From an uncultured Bacteroidia bacterium (GTDB taxonomy: Bacteria > Bacteroidota > Bacteroidia > Bacteroidales > UBA932), in the NCBI GenBank assembly GCA_902780935.1, contig CACZHP010000025.1:1-50681 (forward strand): DNA of 50,681 nt. Direction: 5' to 3'. Shown here one piece after another: positions 16,393 through 27,994 of this stretch (positions are counted from its first letter, which is position 1; the number at the start of each line of letters is the position of its first letter). The position numbers and the translations under genes are program-made. Under the pieces are notes generated by a model. The model worked only from the letters and a program-made list of their open reading frames with translations. It was not told the origin of the DNA and made no database searches.

Positions 16393-17610
16393 TTATCCGT
16401 TGTAGGCTTCGAGAGCTTTCTCCAGAACGAGCAGCGCCCTCGCCAGATCGTCCTTCTTGAGGACGTAAGCCATCCTGACCTGGTTCTTGCCCAGGCCCGG
16501 GGTGCTGTAGAATCCCGCTGCGGGTGCCATCATCACGGTTTCTCCGGAGAATCCTTCCGGAGTGCCCTCGCCCTTGTAGCTGAATTCCGAAAGGCACCAC
16601 TTGCAGAAGTCCTCCGCATCCTCGACAGGAAGTGACGCGACAGTATAGAAAGCTCCTTTTGGCATTGGAGAAAAGACTCCGGGGATTTTGTTGAGCCCGT
16701 CGATGAAGAAGTCCCTTCTCCCGAGATATTCCTCGAAACACTCCCTGGAGTACTCCTCGGTTCCCTCGATGGAAGCCTCGGCGACAATCTGTCCCAGAAG
16801 GGGAGGGCTGAGCCTGGCCTGGCAGAATTTCATCACAGTGCCGAGGAATGTGCTGTTGTGGCTCACGATCATGCCGACCCGGATCCCGCATTCGGAATAT
16901 CTCTTTGAGACAGAATCCACCACGATGACATTTTCCTCGATCTCAGGAAGGCAAAGCGCGGAGAGATAGGGCTCATCGGTGTATCGGAACTCCCGGTACA
17001 CCTCATCGGAAATAAGGAACAGGTCATGCTTCTTGACGATGTCCCTCAGCCTGTACAGCTCCTCTTTGGAATAGAGGTAGCCGGTAGGGTTGTTGGGGTT
17101 GCAGATCAGGATCGCCTTCGTCCTGTCCGTGATGGCTCTCTCGAAGTCATCAACGCCGGGCAGGGCGAAGCCGTCCTCTATCTTTGATGTGACGGTCTTG
17201 ATCGTCACACCTGCCGAGACTGCGAACGAGATGTAGTTGGCATATCCCGGCTCGGTCATTATTATCTCGTCGCCCGGATCCATGCAGCTCATGAATGTCA
17301 GCAGCAGGGCTTCCGAGCCGCCGCTTGTGACAATGATCTCCTTCTCCGTGACATCGATCCCGAACTTGGCGTAGTAGCCGGTGAGGGTGTCTCTCAATGG
17401 TTTGATGCCATTGCTAGGACTGTATTCGAGTGTCGTCCTGTCAATCCTCCTGAGGGCGTCAAGCGCCTTCTTTGGAGTAGGCAGGTCCGGCTGCCCGATA
17501 TTCAGATGGTACACTTTCATTCCGCGCGACTTGGCATCGTCGGCGAAAGGGGTGAGCTTCCTGATCGGAGAGGCGGGAACCTTTATCCCGCGGATGGAAA
17601 CGCCGGGCAT
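16393..17610 (-). CDS. PLP-dependent aminotransferase, aspartate aminotransferase family
   Basis: A 405-residue fold-type I aminotransferase (class I/II). Key motifs are TSGGSEALLLTFMSCMDPGDE (co-factor loop start), NPNNPTGYLYSKEEL (substrate carboxylate and PLP contacts), LISDEVYREF (PLP ring Asp) and VDSVSKRYSECGIRVG, in which the lysine is the Schiff-base residue. Length and motifs fit AspC/AlaT-type enzymes that transfer amino groups to 2-oxoglutarate. Substrate preference cannot be read from the sequence. It lies 12 bp after gpmA in the same operon. Confidence 0.92.
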   Translation of the reverse strand: MPGVSIRGIKVPASPIRKLTPFADDAKSRGMKVYHLNIGQPDLPTPKKALDALRRIDRTTLEYSPSNGIKPLRDTLTGYYAKFGIDVTEKEIIVTSGGSEALLLTFMSCMDPGDEIIMTEPGYANYISFAVSAGVTIKTVTSKIEDGFALPGVDDFERAITDRTKAILICNPNNPTGYLYSKEELYRLRDIVKKHDLFLISDEVYREFRYTDEPYLSALCLPEIEENVIVVDSVSKRYSECGIRVGMIVSHNSTFLGTVMKFCQARLSPPLLGQIVAEASIEGTEEYSRECFEEYLGRRDFFIDGLNKIPGVFSPMPKGAFYTVASLPVEDAEDFCKWCLSEFSYKGEGTPEGFSGETVMMAPAAGFYSTPGLGKNQVRMAYVLKKDDLARALLVLEKALEAYNG

Positions 17611-17622
17611 GACGAGGAAAAA

Positions 17623-18369
17623 TTATTTGGCCTTACCCTGGTTCGCTACCGCTTCCTGCTTGCGCTTGAGTTCCTCGGGATCAGCGAGGTAATAGTCATT
17701 CACGAGGTTGAGGTTGTCATCAAACTCGAATACGTAGGGCGTGGCCGTAGGGATGTTCAGCTTCACGATGTCGGCATCGGAGATGCCTTTGAGATGCTTC
17801 ACGACACCGCGGAGGCTGTTGCCGTGGGCGACGACGACGATGCTGTCATGCTCCTTGAGGGCGGGGAATATCTCGCACTCCCAGTAAGGCATGACCCTTT
17901 CGATGCACTCCTTGAGGGCCTCGGTGCGGGGGATGTACTGGTCGGGAACACCGGCATAGCGGGGATCCCTGGTGGCGCTGTTCGGGTCGTCCTCGGGAAG
18001 GTTGTGGGGGGCGATGTCGAAGCTGCGGCGCCAGATCAGCACCTGCTCGTCGCCGTATTTCTGGGCTGTCTCGGCCTTGTTGAGGCCCTGAAGCATTCCA
18101 TAGTGCTTTTCGTTGAGCCTCCAAGTCTTCTTGACGGGAATCCAGTCGAGATCCATCGAGTCGAGGACGTTGTTCAGGGTCTTGATGGCCCTCTTGAGGT
18201 ATGATGTGTAAGCCACCTCGAAGGTGAAACCGTTCTCTTTCAGGATTTTGCCGGCATCGAAAGCTTCCTGGACACCCTTCTCGCTCAAATCAACATTGGT
18301 CCACCCCGTGAACCTGTTCTCCTTGTTCCACTGGCTTTCGCCGTGACGGATAAGTACAATTCTCTTCAT
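17623..18369 (-). CDS. gpmA: 2,3-bisphosphoglycerate-dependent phosphoglycerate mutase
   Basis: A 248-residue glycolytic enzyme interconverting 3- and 2-phosphoglycerate. The phosphohistidine motif [10 protein letters not shown] places the catalytic His at residue 9; [37 protein letters not shown] and [10 protein letters not shown] (second catalytic His) complete the dPGM signature. Length is standard. It is the third gene of the minus-strand operon, 10 bp after nth. Confidence 0.97.
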   Translation of the reverse strand: MKRIVLIRHGESQWNKENRFTGWTNVDLSEKGVQEAFDAGKILKENGFTFEVAYTSYLKRAIKTLNNVLDSMDLDWIPVKKTWRLNEKHYGMLQGLNKAETAQKYGDEQVLIWRRSFDIAPHNLPEDDPNSATRDPRYAGVPDQYIPRTEALKECIERVMPYWECEIFPALKEHDSIVVVAHGNSLRGVVKHLKGISDADIVKLNIPTATPYVFEFDDNLNLVNDYYLADPEELKRKQEAVANQGKAK

Positions 18370-18379
18370 GTTCTAAAAA

Positions 18380-19033
18380 TTAAAGTGATTTATTTTGTTT
18401 GTTATCGGTTTCGTATTTTTCGCACCATTCCTTAAGGCCGCAATCCCCGCACCTGGGCTTCCTGGCCACGCAAGTGTAGCGGCCGTGCAGGATCAGCCAA
18501 TGGTGGGATCTCGCCCTCAGGTTCTCGGGGATGTTCTTCTCCAAGTCCTTCCTTACGGAGTCCACGGTCTTCCCTTTTGACAGTCCAAGCCTTCTTGAAA
18601 CCCTGAACACATGGGTGTCCACGGCGATCACCGGCTTGTCGTAAACTATCGAGGCTATGACGTTCGCTGTCTTCCTTCCCACTCCGGGGAGAGTCATCAG
18701 CTGATCTATGTCCGCGGGGACCTCTGAGCCGAAGTCCGAGACCAGTTTTTCCGCCATGGCGATCAGGTGTCCGGTCTTGGAATTGGGGTATGAAACGCTT
18801 CTGACAAAAGGATATACCTCCTCGAAGGTCGCGGCGGCGAGATCCTTCGGCTCGGGGAAGCGCTCAAACAGCGGGGGAACTACCATGTTGACCCTTTTGT
18901 CAGTACACTGCGCGCTGAGGATGACGGCTACGAGCAGGTGGAAAGGCGAGTCGTAATGGAGCTCGGTCGCCGGCATGGGCTGGTTCTCCTCGAACCAGGC
19001 AAGTATTCTGGAATATCGCTCAGTTTTCCTCAT
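18380..19033 (-). CDS. nth: Endonuclease III, DNA glycosylase/AP lyase
   Basis: A 217-residue base-excision repair enzyme that removes oxidised pyrimidines. The helix-hairpin-helix [12 protein letters not shown] contains the catalytic lysine, [13 protein letters not shown] contains the catalytic Asp, and the C-terminal C-x6-C-x2-C-x5-C ([17 protein letters not shown]) binds a 4Fe-4S cluster. It starts one base after the ftsE stop codon. Confidence 0.97.
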   Translation of the reverse strand: MRKTERYSRILAWFEENQPMPATELHYDSPFHLLVAVILSAQCTDKRVNMVVPPLFERFPEPKDLAAATFEEVYPFVRSVSYPNSKTGHLIAMAEKLVSDFGSEVPADIDQLMTLPGVGRKTANVIASIVYDKPVIAVDTHVFRVSRRLGLSKGKTVDSVRKDLEKNIPENLRARSHHWLILHGRYTCVARKPRCGDCGLKEWCEKYETDNKQNKSL

Positions 19034-19034
19034 C

Positions 19035-19769
19035 TCAAATTGTCAAGGCGAGATCGATGACCTCGTCATCGACACTTTCCTCGCATTTCTCGTCCTTGCA
19101 GACGAATATCCTGCCGTGGTATTTCTCGAATATTCCCCGGTTGTGCGTGACCATCACTATCGCCGTCCCGTCCTCTTTGTTGATTCCGGTGAGAAGACGC
19201 ATGATTCCGTCGGCTGTCTCGTTGTCAAGGTTGCCCGTGGGCTCGTCGGCTATGATCAGGCCTGGCTTGTTCAGCAGGGACCTCGCTATCGCCACCCTCT
19301 GCTGCTCTCCACCAGAGAGTTGGTGGGGCATCTTGTGGGCCTTGTGGGTCATGCCAACGTCCTCGAGGACTTCGCGGATGCGCTTGTCAGCGGCATTCCG
19401 GTCTTTCCAGCCAGTGGCCCGGAGGACAAACTCGAGGTTATCCTCGACAGTCCTGTCCATGAGCAGCTGGAAATCCTGGAAGACCACCCCGATCTTTCTC
19501 CGAAGATAGGGTATGTCCTTTTCCCTCAAACCATTGAGCTTGTACCCGCAAACCTCGCCGAACCCTTTTCGGAGAGGATTCTCGCCGATCATGGTACGGA
19601 TGATGGAGGTCTTGCCTGTACCGACCTTACCGACGATGTACACGAAATCTCCAGGGTTGATGCTCATGTCCAAACCGTAGATGACTACATTGTCGCCACC
19701 TTGGATGTCCGCCTTCTTGAAAGAGACAATCGGCTCGTTTTTTGTTGATCGCGTAGTTTTGTCTTCCAT
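19035..19769 (-). CDS. ftsE: Cell-division ABC transporter ATPase FtsE
   Basis: A 244-residue ABC ATPase with Walker [11 protein letters not shown]-loop VVFQDFQLL, signature LSGGEQQR, Walker [13 protein letters not shown] and the switch His (VMVTHNRG). The sequence and size fit FtsE, which works with FtsX at the divisome to activate cell-wall hydrolases. No ftsX is adjacent. It is the first gene of the operon ftsE-nth-gpmA-aminotransferase-flippase-MATE and is divergent from the TPR gene. A LolD-type or MacB-type ATPase is a less likely alternative. Confidence 0.85.
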   Translation of the reverse strand: MEDKTTRSTKNEPIVSFKKADIQGGDNVVIYGLDMSINPGDFVYIVGKVGTGKTSIIRTMIGENPLRKGFGEVCGYKLNGLREKDIPYLRRKIGVVFQDFQLLMDRTVEDNLEFVLRATGWKDRNAADKRIREVLEDVGMTHKAHKMPHQLSGGEQQRVAIARSLLNKPGLIIADEPTGNLDNETADGIMRLLTGINKEDGTAIVMVTHNRGIFEKYHGRIFVCKDEKCEESVDDEVIDLALTI

Positions 19770-19776
19770 GATTCTA

Positions 19777-19784
19777 CAAATATA
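19777..19784 (-). promoter_or_regulatory. -7 element of the ftsE operon promoter
   Basis: On the minus strand this reads TATATTTG, a perfect match to the Bacteroidota -7 box TAnnTTTG, eight bases before the ftsE ATG. No clear TTTG -33 box lies at the expected distance. Confidence 0.45.
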
Positions 19785-19812
19785 CTTCTTTTTTTTAAGT
19801 ATAATGAGTAAA

Positions 19813-19846
19813 TTTGTGGATTGTAGATTTGAACTATAAACTTTCG
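19813..19846 (+). promoter_or_regulatory. Probable promoter of the TPR/outer-membrane gene pair
   Basis: TTTG at 19813-19816 is followed after 20 bases by TAAACTTTCG (19837-19846), a slightly expanded version of TAnnTTCG. The ATG is at 19859. Divergent from the ftsE promoter. Confidence 0.4.
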
Positions 19847-19858
19847 CAAGATATCGTT

Positions 19859-22846
19859 ATGAAAAGAAAACTCACCGCGGCTCTGCTTTCCGCCACGGTC
19901 CTGCTCGGGGGACTCGCGCTCCGGGCGCAAGACCGGACTTCCGGCAGCTACCGCCATGCCCTCGACCTCTACAACCATGGCATGTTCGAGAGGGCGGGAA
20001 CCATCTTCGACCAGATTTCCTCCGAAAAAGGCGATCTGCTGGCTGAGGGTTACAGGACCCTCTGCGCCGTCCGTCTCCAGGAGAACGGTTACGAGACGAT
20101 GGTTGCCAATTACCTGGGGACTTACCCTTACTCGAAGCTAGTGCCCCAGATCCGTTTCTACCATGGCCTGAACCTTTTCGACCGTGAGGACTACAGCGCC
20201 GCCGCGGGGGAATTCGGTCTCATTGATCCAAAGTTCCTGGACAAGGGGCAGATCGCCGAATACATGTTCAAGCATGGGTACGCCCTGTTCGAGGAGGGAG
20301 ACCTGGATGGAGCGAGGGATATATTCGCGAGAAGCGAGAAGATGCCTTATTCGGACTACACCGCTCCCTCAAGGTATTCCATGGGCTACATCGACTACAC
20401 CAGGAAGGATTTCAAGGAAGCCTACAACTGGTTCGAGAAAGCCGGGAAGGACGCCAGGTTCACTGACATATCGAATTACTACATGACCGAGTGCCGTTTC
20501 ATGCAGAAGGATTACGCTTATGTCCTGAAGAACGGCGTCAAGATGTATGACGAGGTCCCGGCAGACCGTAAGTCTCACCTCGCGAGGATCATTTCCGAGT
20601 CTTACCTCGCGACCGGCGATTCCGGCAAGGCCAAGGAGTTCTACGACAAGATCGAGAGCGACAGGATCGACATGGACAGGGACGACTGGTTCTACGCCGG
20701 GACCGTCCTTTATTCCAACGGGGACTTCAAGGGGGCCATCGACAATTTCACCAGGATGTCGAGCAGGACGGACTCGATCGGCCAGATCGCCAACTACCAG
20801 CTCGGTTACAGTTACATCCAGACCGGGAACAAGGTCGCCGCCCTGGACGCTTTCAGGGATGCCTCCGTACTTGGTTTCAACCCGGACATCCGTGAGGACG
20901 CCCATTTCAATTACGCCAAGCTCTCTTTCGACCTGAACCACAACCCCAAGGTCTTCGACGACTACATGGCCAAGTATCCGGGCAAAGAGAAAGGCGACCA
21001 GATCTATAGCTATATGGCCCTGGCCTCGCTGTACAATCATGATTACGCCGGAGCCGTTGACGCATACGCCAATATCGACAACCTGGACAATAACCAGAGG
21101 GCCAACTACATGCGGGCCAATTACTTGAGAGCCAACCAGCTGATTCAGAACGGCTCGTGGAGGGACGCGGTGCCGCTGCTGAAGGCCGCTGGGTATTACT
21201 CCGACAAGAGGGAACCTTTCAACCAGCTCACGAGATACTGGCTGGGTGAGTCGTATTATCGGGGCGACCAGTTCGACAAGGCCGTGGAGACTTTCCAGGA
21301 TCTTTACAACAACTCCGCCCTCGACGGCAAGCCGGAAGGTAAGCTGATCCCTTTTGATCTGGCATACAGTTATTTCCGTATGGGAGATTACGAGAATGCG
21401 GCCAAATGGTTTGACGAGTATCTCCAGGAAAGGAATCCTTCAGAGGGAGAGGACGCCGCCTCGAGACGGGCCGACTGCGATTTCATAAAGAAAGACTATA
21501 AGACCGCCGTCAAGGGATATGAGGATGCCATGAGAAGGTTCGACTATTCTTCCAATCTCTACCCTGCGTACAAGGCGGGTATAGCCTATGGTCTTCTTGG
21601 CGACAAGAAAGGTAAGGTCGATGTCCTGTCAAGGGCGCTGAAGTACAATCCTTCAGCTGATTATTATTCGGAGGCCATGTACGAGCTCGGGCGGGCTTAT
21701 GTCGCTTCCGGGAACAATGACGCCGCTGTCAAGGCATTCGATAAGCTGCGGGTTAATACGGATGACAAGACTATAGCGGCCAGGGCCCTGATCGAACTTG
21801 GAATGATCTACAGGAACATGTCCGAGTACGAAAAGTCCCTCGGCTACTACAAGAGGGTCGTCGAGGACATGCCTGGCACCGAGTATGCGAGTGATGCCCT
21901 CGCCGCGATCGAGTCCATCTACCAGACTGACGGCAGGACTGACGAGTTCATCGACTACGCCGACAAAGTGGGAGCTATCAAGGACAAGAGCGCAGGGGAG
22001 AAGGAAAGCATGTATTTCGCCGCTGCGGAGCAGCTTTACCTTTCTGAGAACTGGAATAAGGCCCTGGCATCCCTGCAGAACTACCTCGAGCGTTATCCAT
22101 CGGGCTCTGATGCCGGCAAAGCTGTATTCTACACGGCCGAGTGCTATCGCAATCTGGGCAAGAAAGAGCAGGCTTGCGACTGGTACAAGAAGGCAGTTTC
22201 GGGTGGGACTGGTTCCTCTTACGCGGAGGCCGCGATGCTTAATTTCTCAAGGCTCTCTTACGAGATGCAGCGTTACAAGGATGCCTATGGCGGATTCAGC
22301 TCTTTGCTTGGCGCCGCCAAGATCGAGGGGAACAAGCACACCGCGAGGGTCGGCATGACCCGCTCGGCTTACCGGGCCGGAGACTACTCCTCAGCCATCT
22401 CCTGCGCCGACAAGGTAAAGGCGGATTCCAAGAGCACCGAGGCTGAGCTCAGGGAAGCGGACTACATCAAGGCCAAGTCTTTGCTGTCCACCAATGAGAG
22501 AAGCCGGGCGTTCGAGATATTCAATGTCCTGGCTGCCAAGCCTTCCACCGATGAGGGCGCCGAGGCGGCTTACATGCTGATCCAGGATGCCTACGACCAA
22601 GGCAAGTACGATACGGTCGAGAAGAAGGTTTACGACTTCTCCTCCAAGGCTGCTGGTCAGAACTATTGGCTCGCCAAGGCTTTCATCGTACTGGGCGACT
22701 CTTTCGCCGAGCAGGACAACTACACCCAGGCAAAGGCCACTTTCGAGAGTGTGCTCAATGGCTACCAGCCGGTGACCGGAACCTCCGACGATGTGCTGGA
22801 CAACGTCCGCATGAGACTCTCAAAACTGAATAACCTGATGAACTAG
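19859..22846 (+). CDS. Large exported tetratricopeptide-repeat protein
   Basis: About 995 residues. A signal peptide (MKRKLTAALLSATVLLGGLALRAQ) decides the start; an in-frame ATG 45 bp upstream would bury it behind polar residues. The whole mature chain is a solenoid of TPR-like units, seen as repeated patterns such as YSMGYIDYTRKDFKEAYNWF, YQLGYSYIQTGNKVAALDAF, YELGRAYVASGNNDAAVKAF and YTAECYRNLGKKEQACDWYK. Such proteins act as periplasmic scaffolds. It lies 9 bp before an outer-membrane barrel gene, so the two probably work together, perhaps in envelope assembly or transport. Function beyond that is not recognisable. Confidence 0.88.
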   Translation: MKRKLTAALLSATVLLGGLALRAQDRTSGSYRHALDLYNHGMFERAGTIFDQISSEKGDLLAEGYRTLCAVRLQENGYETMVANYLGTYPYSKLVPQIRFYHGLNLFDREDYSAAAGEFGLIDPKFLDKGQIAEYMFKHGYALFEEGDLDGARDIFARSEKMPYSDYTAPSRYSMGYIDYTRKDFKEAYNWFEKAGKDARFTDISNYYMTECRFMQKDYAYVLKNGVKMYDEVPADRKSHLARIISESYLATGDSGKAKEFYDKIESDRIDMDRDDWFYAGTVLYSNGDFKGAIDNFTRMSSRTDSIGQIANYQLGYSYIQTGNKVAALDAFRDASVLGFNPDIREDAHFNYAKLSFDLNHNPKVFDDYMAKYPGKEKGDQIYSYMALASLYNHDYAGAVDAYANIDNLDNNQRANYMRANYLRANQLIQNGSWRDAVPLLKAAGYYSDKREPFNQLTRYWLGESYYRGDQFDKAVETFQDLYNNSALDGKPEGKLIPFDLAYSYFRMGDYENAAKWFDEYLQERNPSEGEDAASRRADCDFIKKDYKTAVKGYEDAMRRFDYSSNLYPAYKAGIAYGLLGDKKGKVDVLSRALKYNPSADYYSEAMYELGRAYVASGNNDAAVKAFDKLRVNTDDKTIAARALIELGMIYRNMSEYEKSLGYYKRVVEDMPGTEYASDALAAIESIYQTDGRTDEFIDYADKVGAIKDKSAGEKESMYFAAAEQLYLSENWNKALASLQNYLERYPSGSDAGKAVFYTAECYRNLGKKEQACDWYKKAVSGGTGSSYAEAAMLNFSRLSYEMQRYKDAYGGFSSLLGAAKIEGNKHTARVGMTRSAYRAGDYSSAISCADKVKADSKSTEAELREADYIKAKSLLSTNERSRAFEIFNVLAAKPSTDEGAEAAYMLIQDAYDQGKYDTVEKKVYDFSSKAAGQNYWLAKAFIVLGDSFAEQDNYTQAKATFESVLNGYQPVTGTSDDVLDNVRMRLSKLNNLMN

Positions 22847-22855
22847 AGAAGAGAG

Positions 22856-24619
22856 ATGGACATGAGAAAGAATATATTGGCGGTTGCCGCGGCGCTTTTC
22901 TGCGCGGTCTCTTTCGCCCAGAACAATATCAATCCGACCGTCGAGGTTACCAACACCTATCAAGGCGACCCTTCCGAGGTCCACAAACCCCAGATTGGGA
23001 TGGCGATCCCGGATTCCCTGCTCAGGTTCGACATGGATTTCGGTTACGAGGTCTTCGAGAAGCCGTACCAGGGAGCCTATAATTTCAAGCCTTACATGCT
23101 TGCCATGAAGCCTGACAAGAACGCGTATCAGGGCAAGGAACTGTACTTGAGAGCCGGTGCGGGCTACTCGCTTCATCCGCAGCTGGATTTCGTGTTCAGC
23201 CCTGAGAGGAAGGGCCCCTTCCAGATGAGCGTTTACGCGGGACACAAATCCTACTTCGGAAAGTATAACTCGCTCAAAACTGAGAAGGAAGGCGATTGGC
23301 TCAAGGTTGATAAGGTTCCGGGCAAGTCGTTCAATGGCTACGACGCCCTTTCCTCCTTGGGGATCGAGGGCAGTTATAATTTCGCCAAGACAATCGTTTC
23401 CTTCGGTGCCGGTTATGAGTGGCTGTTGACTCGGGACACCTTGTTCAAACGCTCCCTCAACGCTGCCAATCTCAATTTGCGGATCCGCTCCAACCGGGAC
23501 GATGAGAAGTATGTCTTCTATGACATCAGGCTCAACGGGAGGTTCGGAGGCGACAGCTGGGCTGGAAAGAAGCTGAGCGGGAGTGCGGTGACCCTCGCCG
23601 GAGAGGCCGGCCCTGTATTCGACGCCACCAAGGCGGCCCTCCTGGGGTTCGAGGCCCAGACCCTGTCATACGGCAACTTCTATGACACCAATGCCGGTAA
23701 GCTTGCCCTTATCCCGAAATACAGGATGACTTACGGGAAGATCGACATGAGTCTCGGTGTCAGGTTCGAGGTGCTTCTCAGGGGAAAGGTCAGCGAGTCC
23801 GCGCGGATGGGCTCGTCCATGTTCCAGACCAAGGGAGGAATCATATTCCCGGACCTCCATTTCAGGTATAATCCTACCAATAACCTTAGCCTGTTCGCCG
23901 AAGCTACCGGAGGGAACACGCTGAACACATATTCCTCGATCATCTCAAGACACCACTTCATCGATCCGATGAGCATGACCACCCCGCTGATGGACAACTC
24001 TGTGGAGAAGGTGAATGCCAGGATCGGTATTGAGGGGAATGCGGGCGAGAGGCTTCAGGTCGGTGTGTCCGGAGGTTTCGCCCTTGTGGGCAACGGCTTG
24101 ATGGACTGCGGAATGGGTCTCCCGTCCATAAATGCCGATCCTTCCGTTTTCCTTCCTTCCGTATCTTACGCTGACTACAGCATGGTTTACGCCGACGCCC
24201 TGGTCGATTATAAAGCCGGAGGATTCCATTTCGACGGTGCGCTTCACCTTCGAAAAACGGCTATGAAATATGCTGCCGACTTCGGCCTTGCCCTTCCGAG
24301 GGTGTCCTATGACGCGAGAGCCATCTATGACATCACGTCCAGGATTTATGCCGGTGTCCGGGTCTCCGGCGCGGGTGCCCGTCTCGGCAGATGCTGGGGG
24401 ATTCCGGTCTGGATAAACAGCAGCGATGATGAGATGCTTTCTTACGATGTGAAAGTGCCAGGATGGTTCGATGTCGGCCTTATGGGAGGGTGGCAATTCA
24501 ACCGCAAGATCGGCTTCTGGCTTGAGTCCGGCAACCTCCTTTGCGAGTCGATCCAACGATCGCCGTTTTATTCCGAAAAAGACCTGTGGATAACGGCCGG
24601 AATCACCTTAAATATCTAG
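22856..24619 (+). CDS. Outer-membrane beta-barrel protein (TonB-receptor-like barrel)
   Basis: A 587-residue protein with signal peptide MRKNILAVAAALFCAVSFAQ (the second Met, six bases in, could also be the start). The body is a succession of amphipathic beta-strands with aromatic girdles and Gly-rich turns (e.g. ELYLRAGAGYSLHPQLDFVF, IVSFGAGYEWLL, YAGVRVSGAGARLGRCW), ending TAGITLNI. There is no plug domain, so it is too short for a full TonB-dependent receptor. It directly follows the TPR gene and precedes gyrB. A porin-like or assembly role is possible; the substrate is unknown. Confidence 0.78.
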   Translation: MDMRKNILAVAAALFCAVSFAQNNINPTVEVTNTYQGDPSEVHKPQIGMAIPDSLLRFDMDFGYEVFEKPYQGAYNFKPYMLAMKPDKNAYQGKELYLRAGAGYSLHPQLDFVFSPERKGPFQMSVYAGHKSYFGKYNSLKTEKEGDWLKVDKVPGKSFNGYDALSSLGIEGSYNFAKTIVSFGAGYEWLLTRDTLFKRSLNAANLNLRIRSNRDDEKYVFYDIRLNGRFGGDSWAGKKLSGSAVTLAGEAGPVFDATKAALLGFEAQTLSYGNFYDTNAGKLALIPKYRMTYGKIDMSLGVRFEVLLRGKVSESARMGSSMFQTKGGIIFPDLHFRYNPTNNLSLFAEATGGNTLNTYSSIISRHHFIDPMSMTTPLMDNSVEKVNARIGIEGNAGERLQVGVSGGFALVGNGLMDCGMGLPSINADPSVFLPSVSYADYSMVYADALVDYKAGGFHFDGALHLRKTAMKYAADFGLALPRVSYDARAIYDITSRIYAGVRVSGAGARLGRCWGIPVWINSSDDEMLSYDVKVPGWFDVGLMGGWQFNRKIGFWLESGNLLCESIQRSPFYSEKDLWITAGITLNI

Positions 24620-26695
<2,076 letters not shown>

Positions 26696-26728
26696 TTTAA
26701 TAATTAATCTGAATATAAACACTTTAGT

Positions 26729-27994
26729 ATGTACAGCGATATTTTTGACAGGATCGAAAAAGATTCCGGCGGCCCTATAGGGCAGTACTTTGAGCAAGGT
26801 TTCGGCTATTACATGTACCCGAGGCTCGAGGGCGAGCTTGGCCCTCACATGACCTTCAACGGTATTCCCGTCTTGAACTGGTCCCTTAACAACTATCTTG
26901 GACTCGCCAACCATCCGGAGGTCCGCAAGGCGGACGCCCAGGCGGCGGCAGACTGGGGACTGGCTTATCCTATGGGAGCCAGAATGATGTCCGGCCACAC
27001 CCGTTATCACGAGAAACTGGAGAAGATATTCGCTGATTTCGAGAAGAAAGAGGACGCGTTCCTTTACAATTTCGGCTACCAGGGTATCGTCTCCACGATT
27101 GATGCCTTGACAGGCCGTCACGATGTCATCGTCTATGACGCCGAGTGCCACGCTTGCCTGCTTGACGGTATCCGTCTCCATATCGGCAGCAAATACAAGT
27201 ACCGCCACAACAACATGGAGGATTGCGAGAAGGTTCTTGCCCGCGCTTGTAAGGAAGCTGATGAGAACGGTGGAGGTGTCCTGCTTATCACCGAGGGTGT
27301 TTACGGCATGACCGGAGCGCTCGGAAAGCTGGATGAGATCGTCGCTCTCAAGAAGAAATATCCTTTCCGCATCCTTATCGACGACGCTCATGGATTCGGT
27401 CTGCTCGGTCCTCACGGTAGGGGAACCTCAGAGCATTTCGGTGTTATGGATGAGATTGACCTTTACATCGGCGCTTTCGCGAAGAGCATGGCCTCGATCG
27501 GAGGTTTTGTCGCCGGTCCCCACGCCATCATCAATTTCCTGAGGGCCAATATGCGTTCCCAGATGTATGCGAAGTCTCTTCCTATGCCTTTTGTCCTGGG
27601 TAACATCAAGAGAATGGAAATAATTGATTCTCCGGAAGGTGACGAGCTCAGGGCCAAGTGCTGGAAGGTCACGAGGGCTATTCAGGAAGGATTCAAGGCT
27701 GAAGGTTTCGACATCGGCGAGGCCCAGGCTTGCGTCACTCCTGTCCACATCAAGGGAGGAATCGCCCAGGCCACTAAGATGGCGAAGGATCTCCGTGAGA
27801 ACTACCGCATCTTCTGCTCGATGGTTATCTATCCCGTCATCCCTAAGGGCATGATCATATTCCGTATTGTCTGCACCGCGGCCCACACCATGGAAGATGT
27901 TGAATATACCCTCAAGACTTTCAAGGAGATCAAGGCCAAACTCGATGCCGGCCTGTATGACGGAGACGACATAGCCGCCATGACAGTGAAATAA
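26729..27994 (+). CDS. Alpha-oxoamine synthase family enzyme (serine palmitoyltransferase-like)
   Basis: A 421-residue PLP enzyme of the family that includes serine palmitoyltransferase (SPT), KBL, BioF and HemA, which condense an amino acid with an acyl-CoA. Visible motifs are LNNYLGLANHPEV, GARMMSGHTRYHEKLE, the His of YDAECHACLLDG, LIDDAHGFGLLG and the Schiff-base lysine in GAFAKSMASIGG (K252). The N-terminal ~55 residues (GPIGQYFEQGFGYYMYPRLE) are like SPT-type proteins rather than short BioF. Its stop codon overlaps the start of an SDR gene by one base, and SPT plus a ketoreductase would make the first two steps of sphingoid-base synthesis. KBL or another oxoamine synthase cannot be excluded. 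Confidence 0.75.
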   Translation: MYSDIFDRIEKDSGGPIGQYFEQGFGYYMYPRLEGELGPHMTFNGIPVLNWSLNNYLGLANHPEVRKADAQAAADWGLAYPMGARMMSGHTRYHEKLEKIFADFEKKEDAFLYNFGYQGIVSTIDALTGRHDVIVYDAECHACLLDGIRLHIGSKYKYRHNNMEDCEKVLARACKEADENGGGVLLITEGVYGMTGALGKLDEIVALKKKYPFRILIDDAHGFGLLGPHGRGTSEHFGVMDEIDLYIGAFAKSMASIGGFVAGPHAIINFLRANMRSQMYAKSLPMPFVLGNIKRMEIIDSPEGDELRAKCWKVTRAIQEGFKAEGFDIGEAQACVTPVHIKGGIAQATKMAKDLRENYRIFCSMVIYPVIPKGMIIFRIVCTAAHTMEDVEYTLKTFKEIKAKLDAGLYDGDDIAAMTVK

